Source: Clostridia bacterium (GTDB lineage: Bacteria > Bacillota > Clostridia > Oscillospirales > Acutalibacteraceae). Taken from it: 38,833 nt of DNA. Position 1 is the stretch's first letter; each line of letters opens with the position of its first letter. The position numbers were made by a program, and so were the translations under genes. The notes under the pieces were generated by a model that saw nothing but the letters and a program-made list of their open reading frames with translations, made no database searches and was not told the origin of the DNA. The stretch is taken from assembly GCA_017629275.1 (NCBI GenBank), contig JAGBXM010000089.1, positions 1 to 38,833 on the forward strand, given 5' to 3'. Below, piece by piece: positions 32,493 to 38,833 of the stretch.

Positions 32493-32642
32493 TTGGCCCG
32501 CCTGAAGGGATGATGCCACGCGACATACGCGCGTCATCCGTCCTTGCGGCACAGCCGCTGCGGACTTCGCACCTAAAAACAGTCCACCGGACTGTTTTTT
32601 TACCGGTGCTCACCCTCTCCGGCTTCGAAGCCCTTCAGGCGG
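32493..32642. repeat. Segment bounded by copies of the tRNA-Arg 3' tail
   Basis: TTGGCCCGCCTGAAGGGAT at 32493-32511 repeats the 19 bases at 32680-32698, i.e. the 3' end of tRNA-Arg with its CCA. CCCTTCAGGCGG at 32631-32642 is a 12-base inverted copy. Between them are several hairpins: GATGATGCC...CGTCATC, GCGGC-ACA-GCCGC, AAAACAGTCC-ACC-GGACTGTTTT (32575-32600, terminator-like) and GGCTTCGAAGCC. There is no open frame of interest. Confidence 0.75.
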
Positions 32643-32645
32643 AAA

Positions 32646-32680
32646 AACACCGCCGACGCAAAAGCGTCAGCGGCGTTTTT
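32646..32680 (-). terminator. Terminator of tRNA-Arg
   Basis: CCGCTGACGC-TTTT-GCGTCGGCGG on the minus strand (10 bp, one wobble) followed by TGTTTTT, immediately after the CCA end of the tRNA. Confidence 0.88.
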
Positions 32681-32757
32681 TGGCCCGCCTGAAGGGATTC
32701 GAACCCCCGTCCTTCAGAATCGGAATCTGCTGCGATATCCAGCTTCGCTACAGGCGG
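32681..32757 (-). tRNA. tRNA-Arg (anticodon CCG)
   Basis: 77 bases including an encoded CCA. The acceptor stem CCGCCTG/CAGGCGG is perfect; D stem GCGA/TCGC with loop AGCTGGATA; anticodon arm GCAGA-TTCCGAT-TCTGA with U33 and anticodon CCG, where the first pair (27-43) is a G-A mismatch; five-base variable loop AGGAC; T arm GGGGG-TTCGAAT-CCCTT. Discriminator G. The decoded codon is CGG. The mismatch and two G-U pairs in the T stem are mild, so the gene looks functional. Confidence 0.93.
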
Positions 32758-32804
32758 TAATATATTAAATTGTATTTTGGGGTTCTCACCCCCCTTTTTT
32801 CGGA

Positions 32805-33047
32805 AAACTCTCCCACGGTGTGGGAGAGATGTTACGAAGTGACAGAGAGAGACGGTGCCGTCAGCACGTCTCCTACAAAAAATGAAATTTCACGTCGTAG
32901 GGGCTTTACCTCCGTGCTCGCCCGCCATTAAACCAATAAACTATATTGCCTGTCATTCCGAACGAAAGTGAGGAATCTTTGCCTCCCTTGTTAAAGGGAG
33001 GGGGACCGCCGAATGGCGGCCGAGGGATTCCGTGGAAGGTGGCACAC
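32805..33047. repeat. Palindromic repeats between tRNA-Arg and the 33053 gene
   Basis: Family-B-like stretch CTCTCCCACGGTGTGGGAGAG with a following CAGAGAGAGACGG (32810-32875), then a family-A variant (32894-32921), then CGCCATTAAACCAATAAACT, which parallels 29515-29534, a degenerate family C (32949-32979), and family B starting GCCTCCCTTGTTAAAGGGAG (32981-33044). The A-spacer-C-B order is the same as at 29491-29741, so a composite block was duplicated or arose twice. No gene is visible in this 295-base gap. Confidence 0.7.
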
Positions 33048-33052
33048 CAAAT

Positions 33053-33832
33053 CTATTTAGCCGTTTTATACGGGTCGCTTAAAACCGCCGAAATAAAGGT
33101 GTTGGCGTTCTTGGAATGAGTCTTGACATCGCCCTTATTTGCGGTTGCCTTCTCGCCTATACGACGGCGCAAAAGATAATAATCAAATTTATTGCTGTAA
33201 CCATGGGAAACCTTATTAAATGCCGCATCGAAAACGGTGCCGTTCAACTGAAACGCCGTTCCGTCAAGGTCGGGCAACTTCAATGAACTGTCAAGAAAAT
33301 CATCACCGAACGATTTGCTCAAATCATCATAGGCCGCCTTATCGACGATATAAACGATAGCCGCCTCGTTCTGAAACTGCCCTAAAAGTCGGGTCGATGC
33401 ATCACCGTCGGCAAGCCGCTGACTGTCAGGTATCGCGCAATTGACCACAAGCACGTTTACCTCACCGTTACCATCAAAATCCTCACAATAGGTCTCGGCA
33501 ATGGCGGCGAGATTCTCACTCATAACACTGTCCACAAAGGTCTTGGTATACAACACGACGGTCAGATCATACTTCGGCTTAGTCGAGCATTGCACCACCG
33601 CAATCGTGAAAATTATCGCAATGATAAGTATACCGATAATAGTAAATCTGCTGTAATACCAAAAGTTCTCCAGCTTACTGCGTGTCGTTTGTGCGACCGC
33701 TTCGGCAGGGCCCTCATGTTGAAATTCATCGGGATTTTCCTGAAATGCTTCCTTTTTACGCTTTAACTCAATCAGTTCTTTTTGTCTTGCTCTCTGCTCC
33801 TCAACCGAATTTTTGCGCGTATTATCACCCAT
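33053..33832 (-). CDS. Single-pass membrane protein, unknown function
   Basis: 259 residues. A charged cytoplasmic head of about 57 residues (EEQRARQKELIELKRKKEAF, coiled-coil-like) precedes one membrane helix (FTIIGILIIAIIFTIAVV), then an outside domain of about 185 residues with alternating strands and helices (YDLTVVLYTKTFVDSVMSEN, VNVLVVNCAIP). No known domain or catalytic motif was recognised. RBS AAAGGACG. It has its own promoter and is divergent from the gene at 34004. Confidence 0.82.
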   Translation of the reverse strand: MGDNTRKNSVEEQRARQKELIELKRKKEAFQENPDEFQHEGPAEAVAQTTRSKLENFWYYSRFTIIGILIIAIIFTIAVVQCSTKPKYDLTVVLYTKTFVDSVMSENLAAIAETYCEDFDGNGEVNVLVVNCAIPDSQRLADGDASTRLLGQFQNEAAIVYIVDKAAYDDLSKSFGDDFLDSSLKLPDLDGTAFQLNGTVFDAAFNKVSHGYSNKFDYYLLRRRIGEKATANKGDVKTHSKNANTFISAVLSDPYKTAK

Positions 33833-33881
33833 AGTTTTACGTCCTTTCGGTTGAAATTATCGGCATTTATCCGACTGCAAT

Positions 33882-33910
33882 ATTGTACCACATAAATCCA
33901 ACTTTATCAA
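33882..33910 (-). promoter_or_regulatory. Promoter of the 33053-33832 gene
   Basis: TTGATA at 33905-33910, 17-base spacer, TACAAT at 33882-33887, minus strand. Confidence 0.83.
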
Positions 33911-33941
33911 GAGCGTTTTACGGTTGTCACTTTTACAAATA

Positions 33942-33970
33942 TTGAATTTTTTTCCAAAACATTATATAAT
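33942..33970 (+). promoter_or_regulatory. Promoter of the 34004-35203 gene
   Basis: TTGAAT at 33942-33947, 17-base spacer, TATAAT at 33965-33970. It lies 32 bases from the divergent promoter at 33882-33910, back to back. Confidence 0.85.
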
Positions 33971-34003
33971 ATATTTACATTGATAATGAGGAGGGATGAA
34001 CCG

Positions 34004-35203
34004 ATGAGACGGATATTGAGTATTTTACTGCTTACACTGACTGCGACGGCATCAATTTGGTACTGTCTCTTTACCGAAGGGAACGGTTTTTCCTTCATAT
34101 ACCAACAAAAAAACTGGGTCATCACCGAACTCGGTATTCCTTCCAAAGAACGTTACAGTGACTCCCACCCCGTTTCCCGTAACCCGTGGGATATGGCGGT
34201 TTTCAACGGCTTACTCTACATCGGTAGCGGTGATTATGACAAAAACACGGGACCCGTTCCCATCTGGTGTTACGACCCCAAACTAAACCTTTGGGAAAAC
34301 TCAGGCAACGTCAACGATGAGGCCGTAGCAAGGTTTATTGAGCTCGACGGTCAACTCATTGCTCCCGGTATCGACCCCAAAGACAACCACGATTTCGGCA
34401 ACTATTATGTTTTGAACGATAACAACGAATGGCAGACCGTACGCACAGTTCCCAACGGTGTGCATATGTTTGATATTGTAAAGCACAACGGCGAAACATT
34501 TTATGCCATCGGCAATTCAAACGGCACCCAATCCCCCGTTCAAAAAACCACCGACGGCACGACCTTTGAAGCAATCAATATGTACTCCGACGGCCGACTG
34601 CTGACAGGCGACAGTTCACTCGGCTTCTCCCGTTGCTACGGTCTTTTTTCAATGGGCGACCGTCTGTTTGCAATGTGCAACTGGCCGAATTTGAAAGCGG
34701 CAGGATTTTTCGAGTACGACGGTACCCGTTTCAATCAGGTGTCCAACCTTAAAGATCTGAAAGTAAACGATATTTCCATATCCCGTCAGATAATGTACAA
34801 CGAAAAAGCGGTATTCAACGGTATCGGCTATATATCTTTCGGCAGTTTCTATAAAACCGCCGACTTTAAAACGATGGAGCGCATCCCCACTCCCAACGAT
34901 TCGGTCGTGCAGGATATCGTGCTTAAAGACGGCAAAATGTACGTTCTGACCGCAACCAAAAGCAATGATACCGATGATGCCGAGAATACACTTTATACCA
35001 ACTCGGTATACGAATATTCTGAAAATGCAGACTTTTATGAAGTTTTGTCGTTCCAATACAAAGCCCCTGCTATGATTTTTTGTAAGGACGGTAGCACCGT
35101 TTACGTCGGTATCGGCAAAAACGACTCCACCGTCAAAAAAGACAACCCAATCGGCACCATCATCAGCTTCACCGAAGAAAATTACATAATAGTTCATAAC
35201 TAA
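34004..35203 (+). CDS. Exported beta-propeller-like protein, unknown function
   Basis: 399 residues from the ATG at 34004 (RBS GGAGGG). An N-terminal hydrophobic segment (ILSILLLTLTATASIWYCLF) serves as signal peptide or anchor. The rest is strand-rich with repeated blade-like units in which a strand ending in GxLYIG-, GxTFYAIG-, GDRLFAMC-, GIGYISFG-, GKMYVLTA- or STVYVGIG- recurs about every 45-60 residues, suggesting a six-bladed propeller. No catalytic motif was seen. A role in binding an extracellular polymer or glycan is possible but unproven. Codon use does not differ from its neighbours. Confidence 0.82.
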   Translation: MRRILSILLLTLTATASIWYCLFTEGNGFSFIYQQKNWVITELGIPSKERYSDSHPVSRNPWDMAVFNGLLYIGSGDYDKNTGPVPIWCYDPKLNLWENSGNVNDEAVARFIELDGQLIAPGIDPKDNHDFGNYYVLNDNNEWQTVRTVPNGVHMFDIVKHNGETFYAIGNSNGTQSPVQKTTDGTTFEAINMYSDGRLLTGDSSLGFSRCYGLFSMGDRLFAMCNWPNLKAAGFFEYDGTRFNQVSNLKDLKVNDISISRQIMYNEKAVFNGIGYISFGSFYKTADFKTMERIPTPNDSVVQDIVLKDGKMYVLTATKSNDTDDAENTLYTNSVYEYSENADFYEVLSFQYKAPAMIFCKDGSTVYVGIGKNDSTVKKDNPIGTIISFTEENYIIVHN

Positions 35204-35267
35204 ATAACACACAGCGGATAATTTACTGTTAAATTGTGGCATAATAAAAAAAGAAAGGGTGATCGCT

Positions 35268-36242
35268 TTGAAAAACAGCACTAAAAAAGCACTGGTTGCG
35301 GCAGGCGTCACGGCTTTGGGTGCCGCAGCCGTCGGAGTAATATATAAACTCACCTCAAAATTTCTGATGAAGATCGCTTTTGAGCGCGAACTGCCCAAAG
35401 CGGTCGCCGACCGTCAGGTTAATTTTATCGCCGAAAGTGATATAACCGATATTTTGGAACAGGTCAGAATAAATGCCGAAAGATTGGAATCACGACCGCT
35501 TGAAACGGTAGAACTGACCGCGGCCGACGGCACTAAGCTCATCGGACACTGGCTCGAAAACCCCAATGCCCGACGCGTTATCGTCGCGATGCACGGATGG
35601 AGGTCGGGTTGGTCGCAGGACTTCGGCTCAATAGCCGACCTCTGGTTTGACAATGGCTGCTCAATACTTTTTGCCGAACAGCGAGGTCAGGGCAGCAGCG
35701 GCGGCGACTATATGGGCTTCGGTCTTTTGGAACGTCACGATTGCCTTGAATGGATAAATTGGGTCAACCGACAAACCTATGGCAAATTGCCTGTGTACCT
35801 CGGCGGTATTTCGATGGGTGCCACAACCGTTATGATGACTTTGGGGCTCGAAATTCCTCAAAACCTTTGCGGTGTCATTGCCGACTGCGGTTTTACGTCC
35901 CCGAGAGCCATCTGGAAACACGTTATTGAAAACAAGTTCCGCCTGCCGTTCGGCATTTATAAAACGGCCGCCGATGATATGTGCAAGAAAAAACTTATGA
36001 TAGACTCCAACGAATGCACCTGCCCCGACGTTTTGAGCGCGACCGAAATACCCGTACTGTTCATTCACGGCACCGATGACAAATTCGTCCCCGTCGAGAT
36101 GACCTACGAAAACTACAAGGCCTGCGCCTCAGAAAAACGGCTTTTGGTGGTGCCGGGTGCCGAGCACGGAATGAGTTATTTCATCGACCGCAAGGCTTAT
36201 GAAACCGCCGTTTTAGACTTCTTTAACACTTATGACAACTAA
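35268..36242 (+). CDS. Alpha/beta hydrolase, second paralogue
   Basis: 324 residues from TTG at 35268 (GAAAGGG 8 bases upstream; a GTG nine bases earlier overlaps this RBS). The N-terminus has a weak membrane segment (KALVAAGVTALGAAAVGVIY). The serine-hydrolase motifs are HGWRSGWSQD, EQRGQGSSGGD, nucleophile S182 in GISMGAT, Asp in HGTDDKFVP and His in AEHGMSY. It shares order and wording of motifs with the gene at 24200 (for example ADCGFTSPRA against ADCGFSSAKA), so the two are paralogues. Substrate unknown. Confidence 0.9.
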   Translation: MKNSTKKALVAAGVTALGAAAVGVIYKLTSKFLMKIAFERELPKAVADRQVNFIAESDITDILEQVRINAERLESRPLETVELTAADGTKLIGHWLENPNARRVIVAMHGWRSGWSQDFGSIADLWFDNGCSILFAEQRGQGSSGGDYMGFGLLERHDCLEWINWVNRQTYGKLPVYLGGISMGATTVMMTLGLEIPQNLCGVIADCGFTSPRAIWKHVIENKFRLPFGIYKTAADDMCKKKLMIDSNECTCPDVLSATEIPVLFIHGTDDKFVPVEMTYENYKACASEKRLLVVPGAEHGMSYFIDRKAYETAVLDFFNTYDN

Positions 36243-36290
36243 ACAAAACGGCTTGAGGAAATGCACAAGTCCAGTAAAAACGGACAATAG

Positions 36291-36328
36291 AAAAAACACC
36301 CTATCACTTTTTACAGTCATAGGGTGTT
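36291..36328 (-). terminator. Terminator after the small ORF
   Basis: AACACCCTAT (36295-36304) pairs with ATAGGGTGTT (36319-36328) around a 14-base loop; on the minus strand TTTTTT follows. It lies just past the stop of the 45-codon ORF at 36332, and could also end the hydrolase transcript on the plus strand. Confidence 0.85.
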
Positions 36329-36331
36329 CTC

Positions 36332-36469
36332 TTATATATAGATATTGACTTTTAAGTCGTTCCGCCTGTGTATGCGGTGTTTGGTGCTATCTTTATACAG
36401 ATATGCTTTCGCATCGTCTAAATTAAGCACAAACTCAGTTACTTTGGTGAATGGGTTAATATTTCCCAC
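36332..36469 (-). CDS. Small ORF of unknown function downstream of XRE
   Basis: 45 codons, too short for many gene callers: starts GTG at 36469 and reads NPFTKVTEFVLNLDDAKAYL, then YKDSTKHRIHRRNDLKVNIY, I, stop. Charged, no membrane segment. A good intrinsic terminator follows within 5 bases, which supports real transcription; AAGGAAA is very near the GTG, so the true start is uncertain. It lies downstream of the XRE gene on the same strand, with a family-A repeat between. It may be an intact small regulator or the tail of a larger lost gene (for example a mobile-element protein). Confidence 0.5.
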   Translation of the reverse strand: MGNINPFTKVTEFVLNLDDAKAYLYKDSTKHRIHRRNDLKVNIYI

Positions 36470-36510
36470 TTTCCTTAATTGCAGCCTGAGTGACAGTTAG
36501 TCGGGCGAAC

Positions 36511-36538
36511 ACATAGGTTCGCCCCTACAAAAAATTAC
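36511..36538 (-). repeat. Family-A palindromic repeat
   Basis: On the minus strand TTGTAGGGGCGAACCTATGT followed by GTTCGCCCG: one unit with a GGGCGAAC/GTTCGCCC stem. It lies between the XRE gene and the small ORF. Confidence 0.8.
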
Positions 36539-36548
36539 AAATTAAAAA

Positions 36549-36761
36549 TTATTTATACGGTTTTGTTTCATCGGTAATGCCAACAATATAATCAATGCTC
36601 GTCTCATAAAACTTTGCGAGTTTTATGAGTATTTCCACCGGGATGTTTAAATTGCCAAGCTCATAGTCTGAATATGTCGTTTGATGTATTTGCAGAAACT
36701 CCGCCATTTGCTTTTGAGTTATATCTCTATCCTCTCGCAAATCTCTAACTCTTTTATACAT
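36549..36761 (-). CDS. XRE-family HTH repressor
   Basis: 70 residues, a single Cro/cI helix-turn-helix domain: YKRVRDLREDRDITQKQMAE, then QIHQTTYSDYELGNLNIP as the recognition region, and TSIDYIVGITDETKPYK at the end. ATG at 36761 with GAGGTGA 6 bases upstream. It is divergent from the SLOG gene, and two AAGGGA-N3-TCCCTT palindromes lie in the 95 bases between the two starts, most likely its operators. It is a separate repressor from the one at 9585: the operator sequences are unrelated. Confidence 0.92.
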   Translation of the reverse strand: MYKRVRDLREDRDITQKQMAEFLQIHQTTYSDYELGNLNIPVEILIKLAKFYETSIDYIVGITDETKPYK

Positions 36762-36791
36762 AACACTCACCTCGTGAGATAATTATGTCTC

Positions 36792-36836
36792 AAGGGAATA
36801 TCCCTTATTGACTTTTAAGGGATATTCCCTTAAAAT
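36792..36836 (+). promoter_or_regulatory. SLOG gene promoter and two operators
   Basis: Promoter on the plus strand: TTGACT at 36808-36813, 17-base spacer, TAAAAT at 36831-36836. Operator 2 (TTAAGGGA-TAT-TCCCTTAA, 36815-36833) fills the spacer and overlaps the -10 box. Operator 1 (AAGGGA-ATA-TCCCTT, 36792-36806) lies just upstream of the -35 box, on the side of the XRE gene. The two sites are reverse complements of each other in their central bases. Confidence 0.88.
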
Positions 36837-36856
36837 ATGTTTAGAGGTGATGGTAT

Positions 36857-37294
36857 TTGAAAGTTTGTGCATTGTTTGGTCACCGTGATTGTCCCGAAAA
36901 CATCTCTGAAAAATTATACAATTCCATTGAAAAATTGATATTGCAAAAGAATATAAATGTGTTTTATGTTGGAACGCATGGAAATTTTGATAAATTGGCC
37001 TACCGTGTGCTAAAGCAAATTAAAGATAAGCATTCTATCAAAATTTATGTTGTGTTGGCATATTTGAATAACAAAGATGTTTTCTACGATGCCGACGAAA
37101 CAATATTCCCGAGTGTTTTGGAAAATACGCCTATAAGATATGCTATTGTGAAACGTAACAACTATATGATAGATAAATGCGACTGTGTGATTTGCTATGT
37201 GAATGATTCATTTTCTAACGCTTACACCTTTGTTAATCGAGCCAAGAAAAAAAGTGCGGATATTATAAATATTGGCTCATATAGGTTTGATTAA
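36857..37294 (+). CDS. SLOG-family (DUF1273-like) protein
   Basis: 145 residues. The N-terminus VCALFGHRDCPENI is the GHR motif of the SLOG/DUF1273 Rossmann-like group, which binds nucleotide-derived ligands. Later segments FYVGTHGNFDKLAYRVLK (GTHGxFD is a loop around a ligand phosphate) and CDCVICYVNDSFSNAYTFVN also fit that group. The start is TTG with GAGGTGA 8 bases upstream. Low-GC codons (AT-rich compared with the housekeeping genes) suggest transfer. It is controlled by the divergent XRE repressor. SLOG proteins occur in nucleotide signalling, defence and prophage genes, so a sensing role is possible but not shown. Confidence 0.85.
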   Translation: MKVCALFGHRDCPENISEKLYNSIEKLILQKNINVFYVGTHGNFDKLAYRVLKQIKDKHSIKIYVVLAYLNNKDVFYDADETIFPSVLENTPIRYAIVKRNNYMIDKCDCVICYVNDSFSNAYTFVNRAKKKSADIINIGSYRFD

Positions 37295-37300
37295 AAACAT

Positions 37301-37330
37301 AACCGCCCCCGAGTTGCCTCGGAGGCGGTT
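37301..37330. terminator. Bidirectional terminator between SLOG and hydrogenase genes
   Basis: AACCGCCCCCGAG / CTCGGAGGCGGTT around loop TTGC, one mismatch. The minus-strand flank is ATGTTTTT and the plus-strand flank is TGCTTTGG, so it works best for the hydrogenase. Confidence 0.82.
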
Positions 37331-37365
37331 TGCTTTGGTTAATTTCAGATTGTCTTACAACCGAC

Positions 37366-38833
37366 TTATTTCATAACGTTCTTGGAACGGTCGACATAAG
37401 AGGTGTGGAGAATCTTGTGAGCCTTGTGGCTGCCGGGCTTCTCGAAGTACTCGTCATAGAGAGCCTTGATAACGGGGCTTTCGTGAGACTTACGCTTCTG
37501 ATTAGCTGCATCATAATCATAAAGAGCCTTTGCACGGAGAGCCTTGATGTCAACAGTCTGACGAACTGCGTTAGGCTGGATGGGCTGACCGCCGCCGTTT
37601 ACACAGCCGCCGGGACAGCACATAATCTCGATGAAGTGATAGTTCTTCTCGCCGTTTTCAACAGCAGTGAGAACCTTGTGAGCTGCGTCAAGACCGCTGA
37701 CGACACAGATGTTAACATCCATACCTGCAACGTTGACGGTTGCTTCCTTGATAGCGTCGGTACCGCGAACTGCAGTGTACTCAACGTTCTCGATAACCTT
37801 GCCTTCAAGAACCTCAGCGACGGTACGAAGAGCTGCTTCCATAACACCGCCGGTAGCACCGAAGATGACACCTGCGCCGGTTGCCTCGCCCAAGGGAGAG
37901 TCAAACTGCTCGTCGGGGAGTTTTACGAACTCGATTCTTGCCTTCTTGATCATCTTGGCAAGTTCACGGGTTGTGATGGTGATGTCGAGGTCGGGAACGC
38001 CTGCTGCGTTCTCGTCGTCACGCATGATCTCGTACTTCTTAGCGGTACAGGGCATAACCGATACCGAAACGATGTTCTTGGGATCAATGCCGTTCTTCTC
38101 AGCATAGTAGGTCTTGAGAACTGCACCAAACATCTGCTGAGGAGACTTACAGGAAGAAAGGTTGGGGATCATATTGGGATGATACATCTCGCAGAAGTTG
38201 ATCCAACCGGGAGAGCAAGAGGTAATCATGGGGAGAGCGCCGCCGTTCTTTACACGGTCGATGAACTCGGTTCCCTCTTCCATAATGGTAAGGTCGGCAG
38301 CAACATCGGTATCAAATACCTTGTCAAAGCCAAGTCTGCGGAGAGCGGCAACCATTTTGCCCTCAACGCCTGTGCCGATGGGAAGACCGAACTCTTCACC
38401 GAGAGCTGCACGAACTGCAGGAGCAGTCTGAACAATAACGATCTTCTCGGGATCGTTGATTGCATCAAGAACCTTATCGGTATCGTCCTTCTCGGTCAAA
38501 GCGCCGACAGGACAGCTGATGATACACTGACCGCAAGATACACAACCGGTCTCGCCAAGGCCCTTTTCAAAAGCACAAGCGATGTTGGTGTCGATACCAC
38601 GGTCGTTAGCGCCGATAACGCCTACATGCTGAGCATGACAAGCGGCAACGCAGCGACGGCAAAGTACGCACTTGTTGTTATCACGGATCATATGAGCAGA
38701 AGAGTAGTCAAGCTCGTAGTGGGGCTTGTCGCCATCGAACTTGGACTCGTCCTCGATGCCGTAGTCGTTACACATCTTCTGGAATTCGCAGTTGCCCGAA
38801 CGAACGCAAGAGAGACACTTTCTGTCGTGAGTA
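37366..38833 (-). CDS. hydA: [FeFe]-hydrogenase catalytic subunit, partial at N-terminus
   Basis: Reduces protons to H2, or oxidises H2. The frame is open to the right edge, so the start lies outside. From the edge: a His/Cys-ligated 4Fe-4S motif (HDRKCLSCVRSGNC, H-x3-C-x2-C-x5-C), two ferredoxin-type clusters (CVLCRRCVAACH and CVSCGQCIISCP), then the H-cluster motifs TSCSPGW, MPCTAKKYE and MCCPGGCVNGGGQP. The C-terminus ends NVMK. This architecture matches the NADH-linked, multimeric or electron-bifurcating group of HydA/HndD. Subunits that would bind NADH (HydB/HydC type) are not within the window and could lie beyond the edge. Confidence 0.95.
   Translation of the reverse strand, partial: THDRKCLSCVRSGNCEFQKMCNDYGIEDESKFDGDKPHYELDYSSAHMIRDNNKCVLCRRCVAACHAQHVGVIGANDRGIDTNIACAFEKGLGETGCVSCGQCIISCPVGALTEKDDTDKVLDAINDPEKIVIVQTAPAVRAALGEEFGLPIGTGVEGKMVAALRRLGFDKVFDTDVAADLTIMEEGTEFIDRVKNGGALPMITSCSPGWINFCEMYHPNMIPNLSSCKSPQQMFGAVLKTYYAEKNGIDPKNIVSVSVMPCTAKKYEIMRDDENAAGVPDLDITITTRELAKMIKKARIEFVKLPDEQFDSPLGEATGAGVIFGATGGVMEAALRTVAEVLEGKVIENVEYTAVRGTDAIKEATVNVAGMDVNICVVSGLDAAHKVLTAVENGEKNYHFIEIMCCPGGCVNGGGQPIQPNAVRQTVDIKALRAKALYDYDAANQKRKSHESPVIKALYDEYFEKPGSHKAHKILHTSYVDRSKNVMK

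Noticed and set aside
36332..36469. C-terminal fragment of a known integrase or transposase
   Set aside because: The residues do not contain the R-H-R-Y or DDE end motifs, so the mobile-element origin was left open and the frame listed as a small unknown ORF.

Overview
The window looks like a chromosomal segment of an anaerobic, fermentative, low-to-mid GC Gram-positive bacterium of the class Clostridia, most likely a gut Oscillospiraceae/Ruminococcaceae-type organism. The evidence is pyruvate formate-lyase with its activase, an [FeFe]-hydrogenase, the der-plsY-gpsA and yceD-rpmF neighbourhoods, a T-box leader, a ZTP riboswitch, QueH, a nickel lactate racemase, and many near-consensus TTGACA/17/TATAAT promoters. 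Nearly all genes lie on the minus strand. Species-level placement cannot be made from this sequence alone.

Layout, left to right. 1-5128: housekeeping genes transcribed leftward, yceD-rpmF, then a DUF512 radical-SAM protein, der, plsY and gpsA (cut by the left edge). 5149-6950: glucose-6-phosphate isomerase and a small P-loop protein, behind a promoter whose leader holds two tandem cloverleaf-like hairpin sets. 7317-9160: a queH plus D,D-carboxypeptidase operon. 9216-9800: a small DUF6809-like gene facing an XRE repressor across one palindromic operator. 9896-14138: a small membrane protein, then an operon of an Old-Yellow-Enzyme-type flavoprotein with both subunits of an aconitase-X dehydratase. 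14351-16787: cysteine synthase and a sodium:alanine-type symporter. 16915-20340: pflB-pflA plus a small membrane protein, under a consensus promoter and a ZTP riboswitch with terminator. 20404-22174: orphan trpB under a tryptophan T-box. 22185-25171: a four-helix-bundle protein, a PlsC-like acyltransferase with a zinc ribbon, and an alpha/beta hydrolase. 25210-29279: an operon with an ECF transporter S component, larA, an EEP-family phosphodiesterase, a HAD phosphatase and a DUF218 membrane protein. 30025-32247: a DUF1538 membrane protein with a tandem PII-like protein. 32361-32757: tRNA-Arg(CCG) and a dense hairpin region carrying copies of the tRNA tail. 33053-36242: two secreted or membrane-anchored proteins of unknown function and a second alpha/beta hydrolase. 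36332-37294: an XRE repressor, a small unknown ORF and a divergent SLOG-family gene with two operator palindromes. 37366-38833: [FeFe]-hydrogenase, cut by the right edge.

The metabolic theme is mixed-acid/hydrogen fermentation (PFL, hydrogenase, lactate racemase) with amino-acid handling (trpB, cysK, symporter). Intergenic DNA is rich in short palindromic repeats of at least three families, including one nested insertion. The least explained items are the cloverleaf elements, the two repressor-controlled modules (XRE/DUF6809 and XRE/SLOG), the aconitase-X/flavoprotein operon and the tRNA-tail hairpin region. No CRISPR array, complete insertion sequence, rRNA or replication origin was seen.
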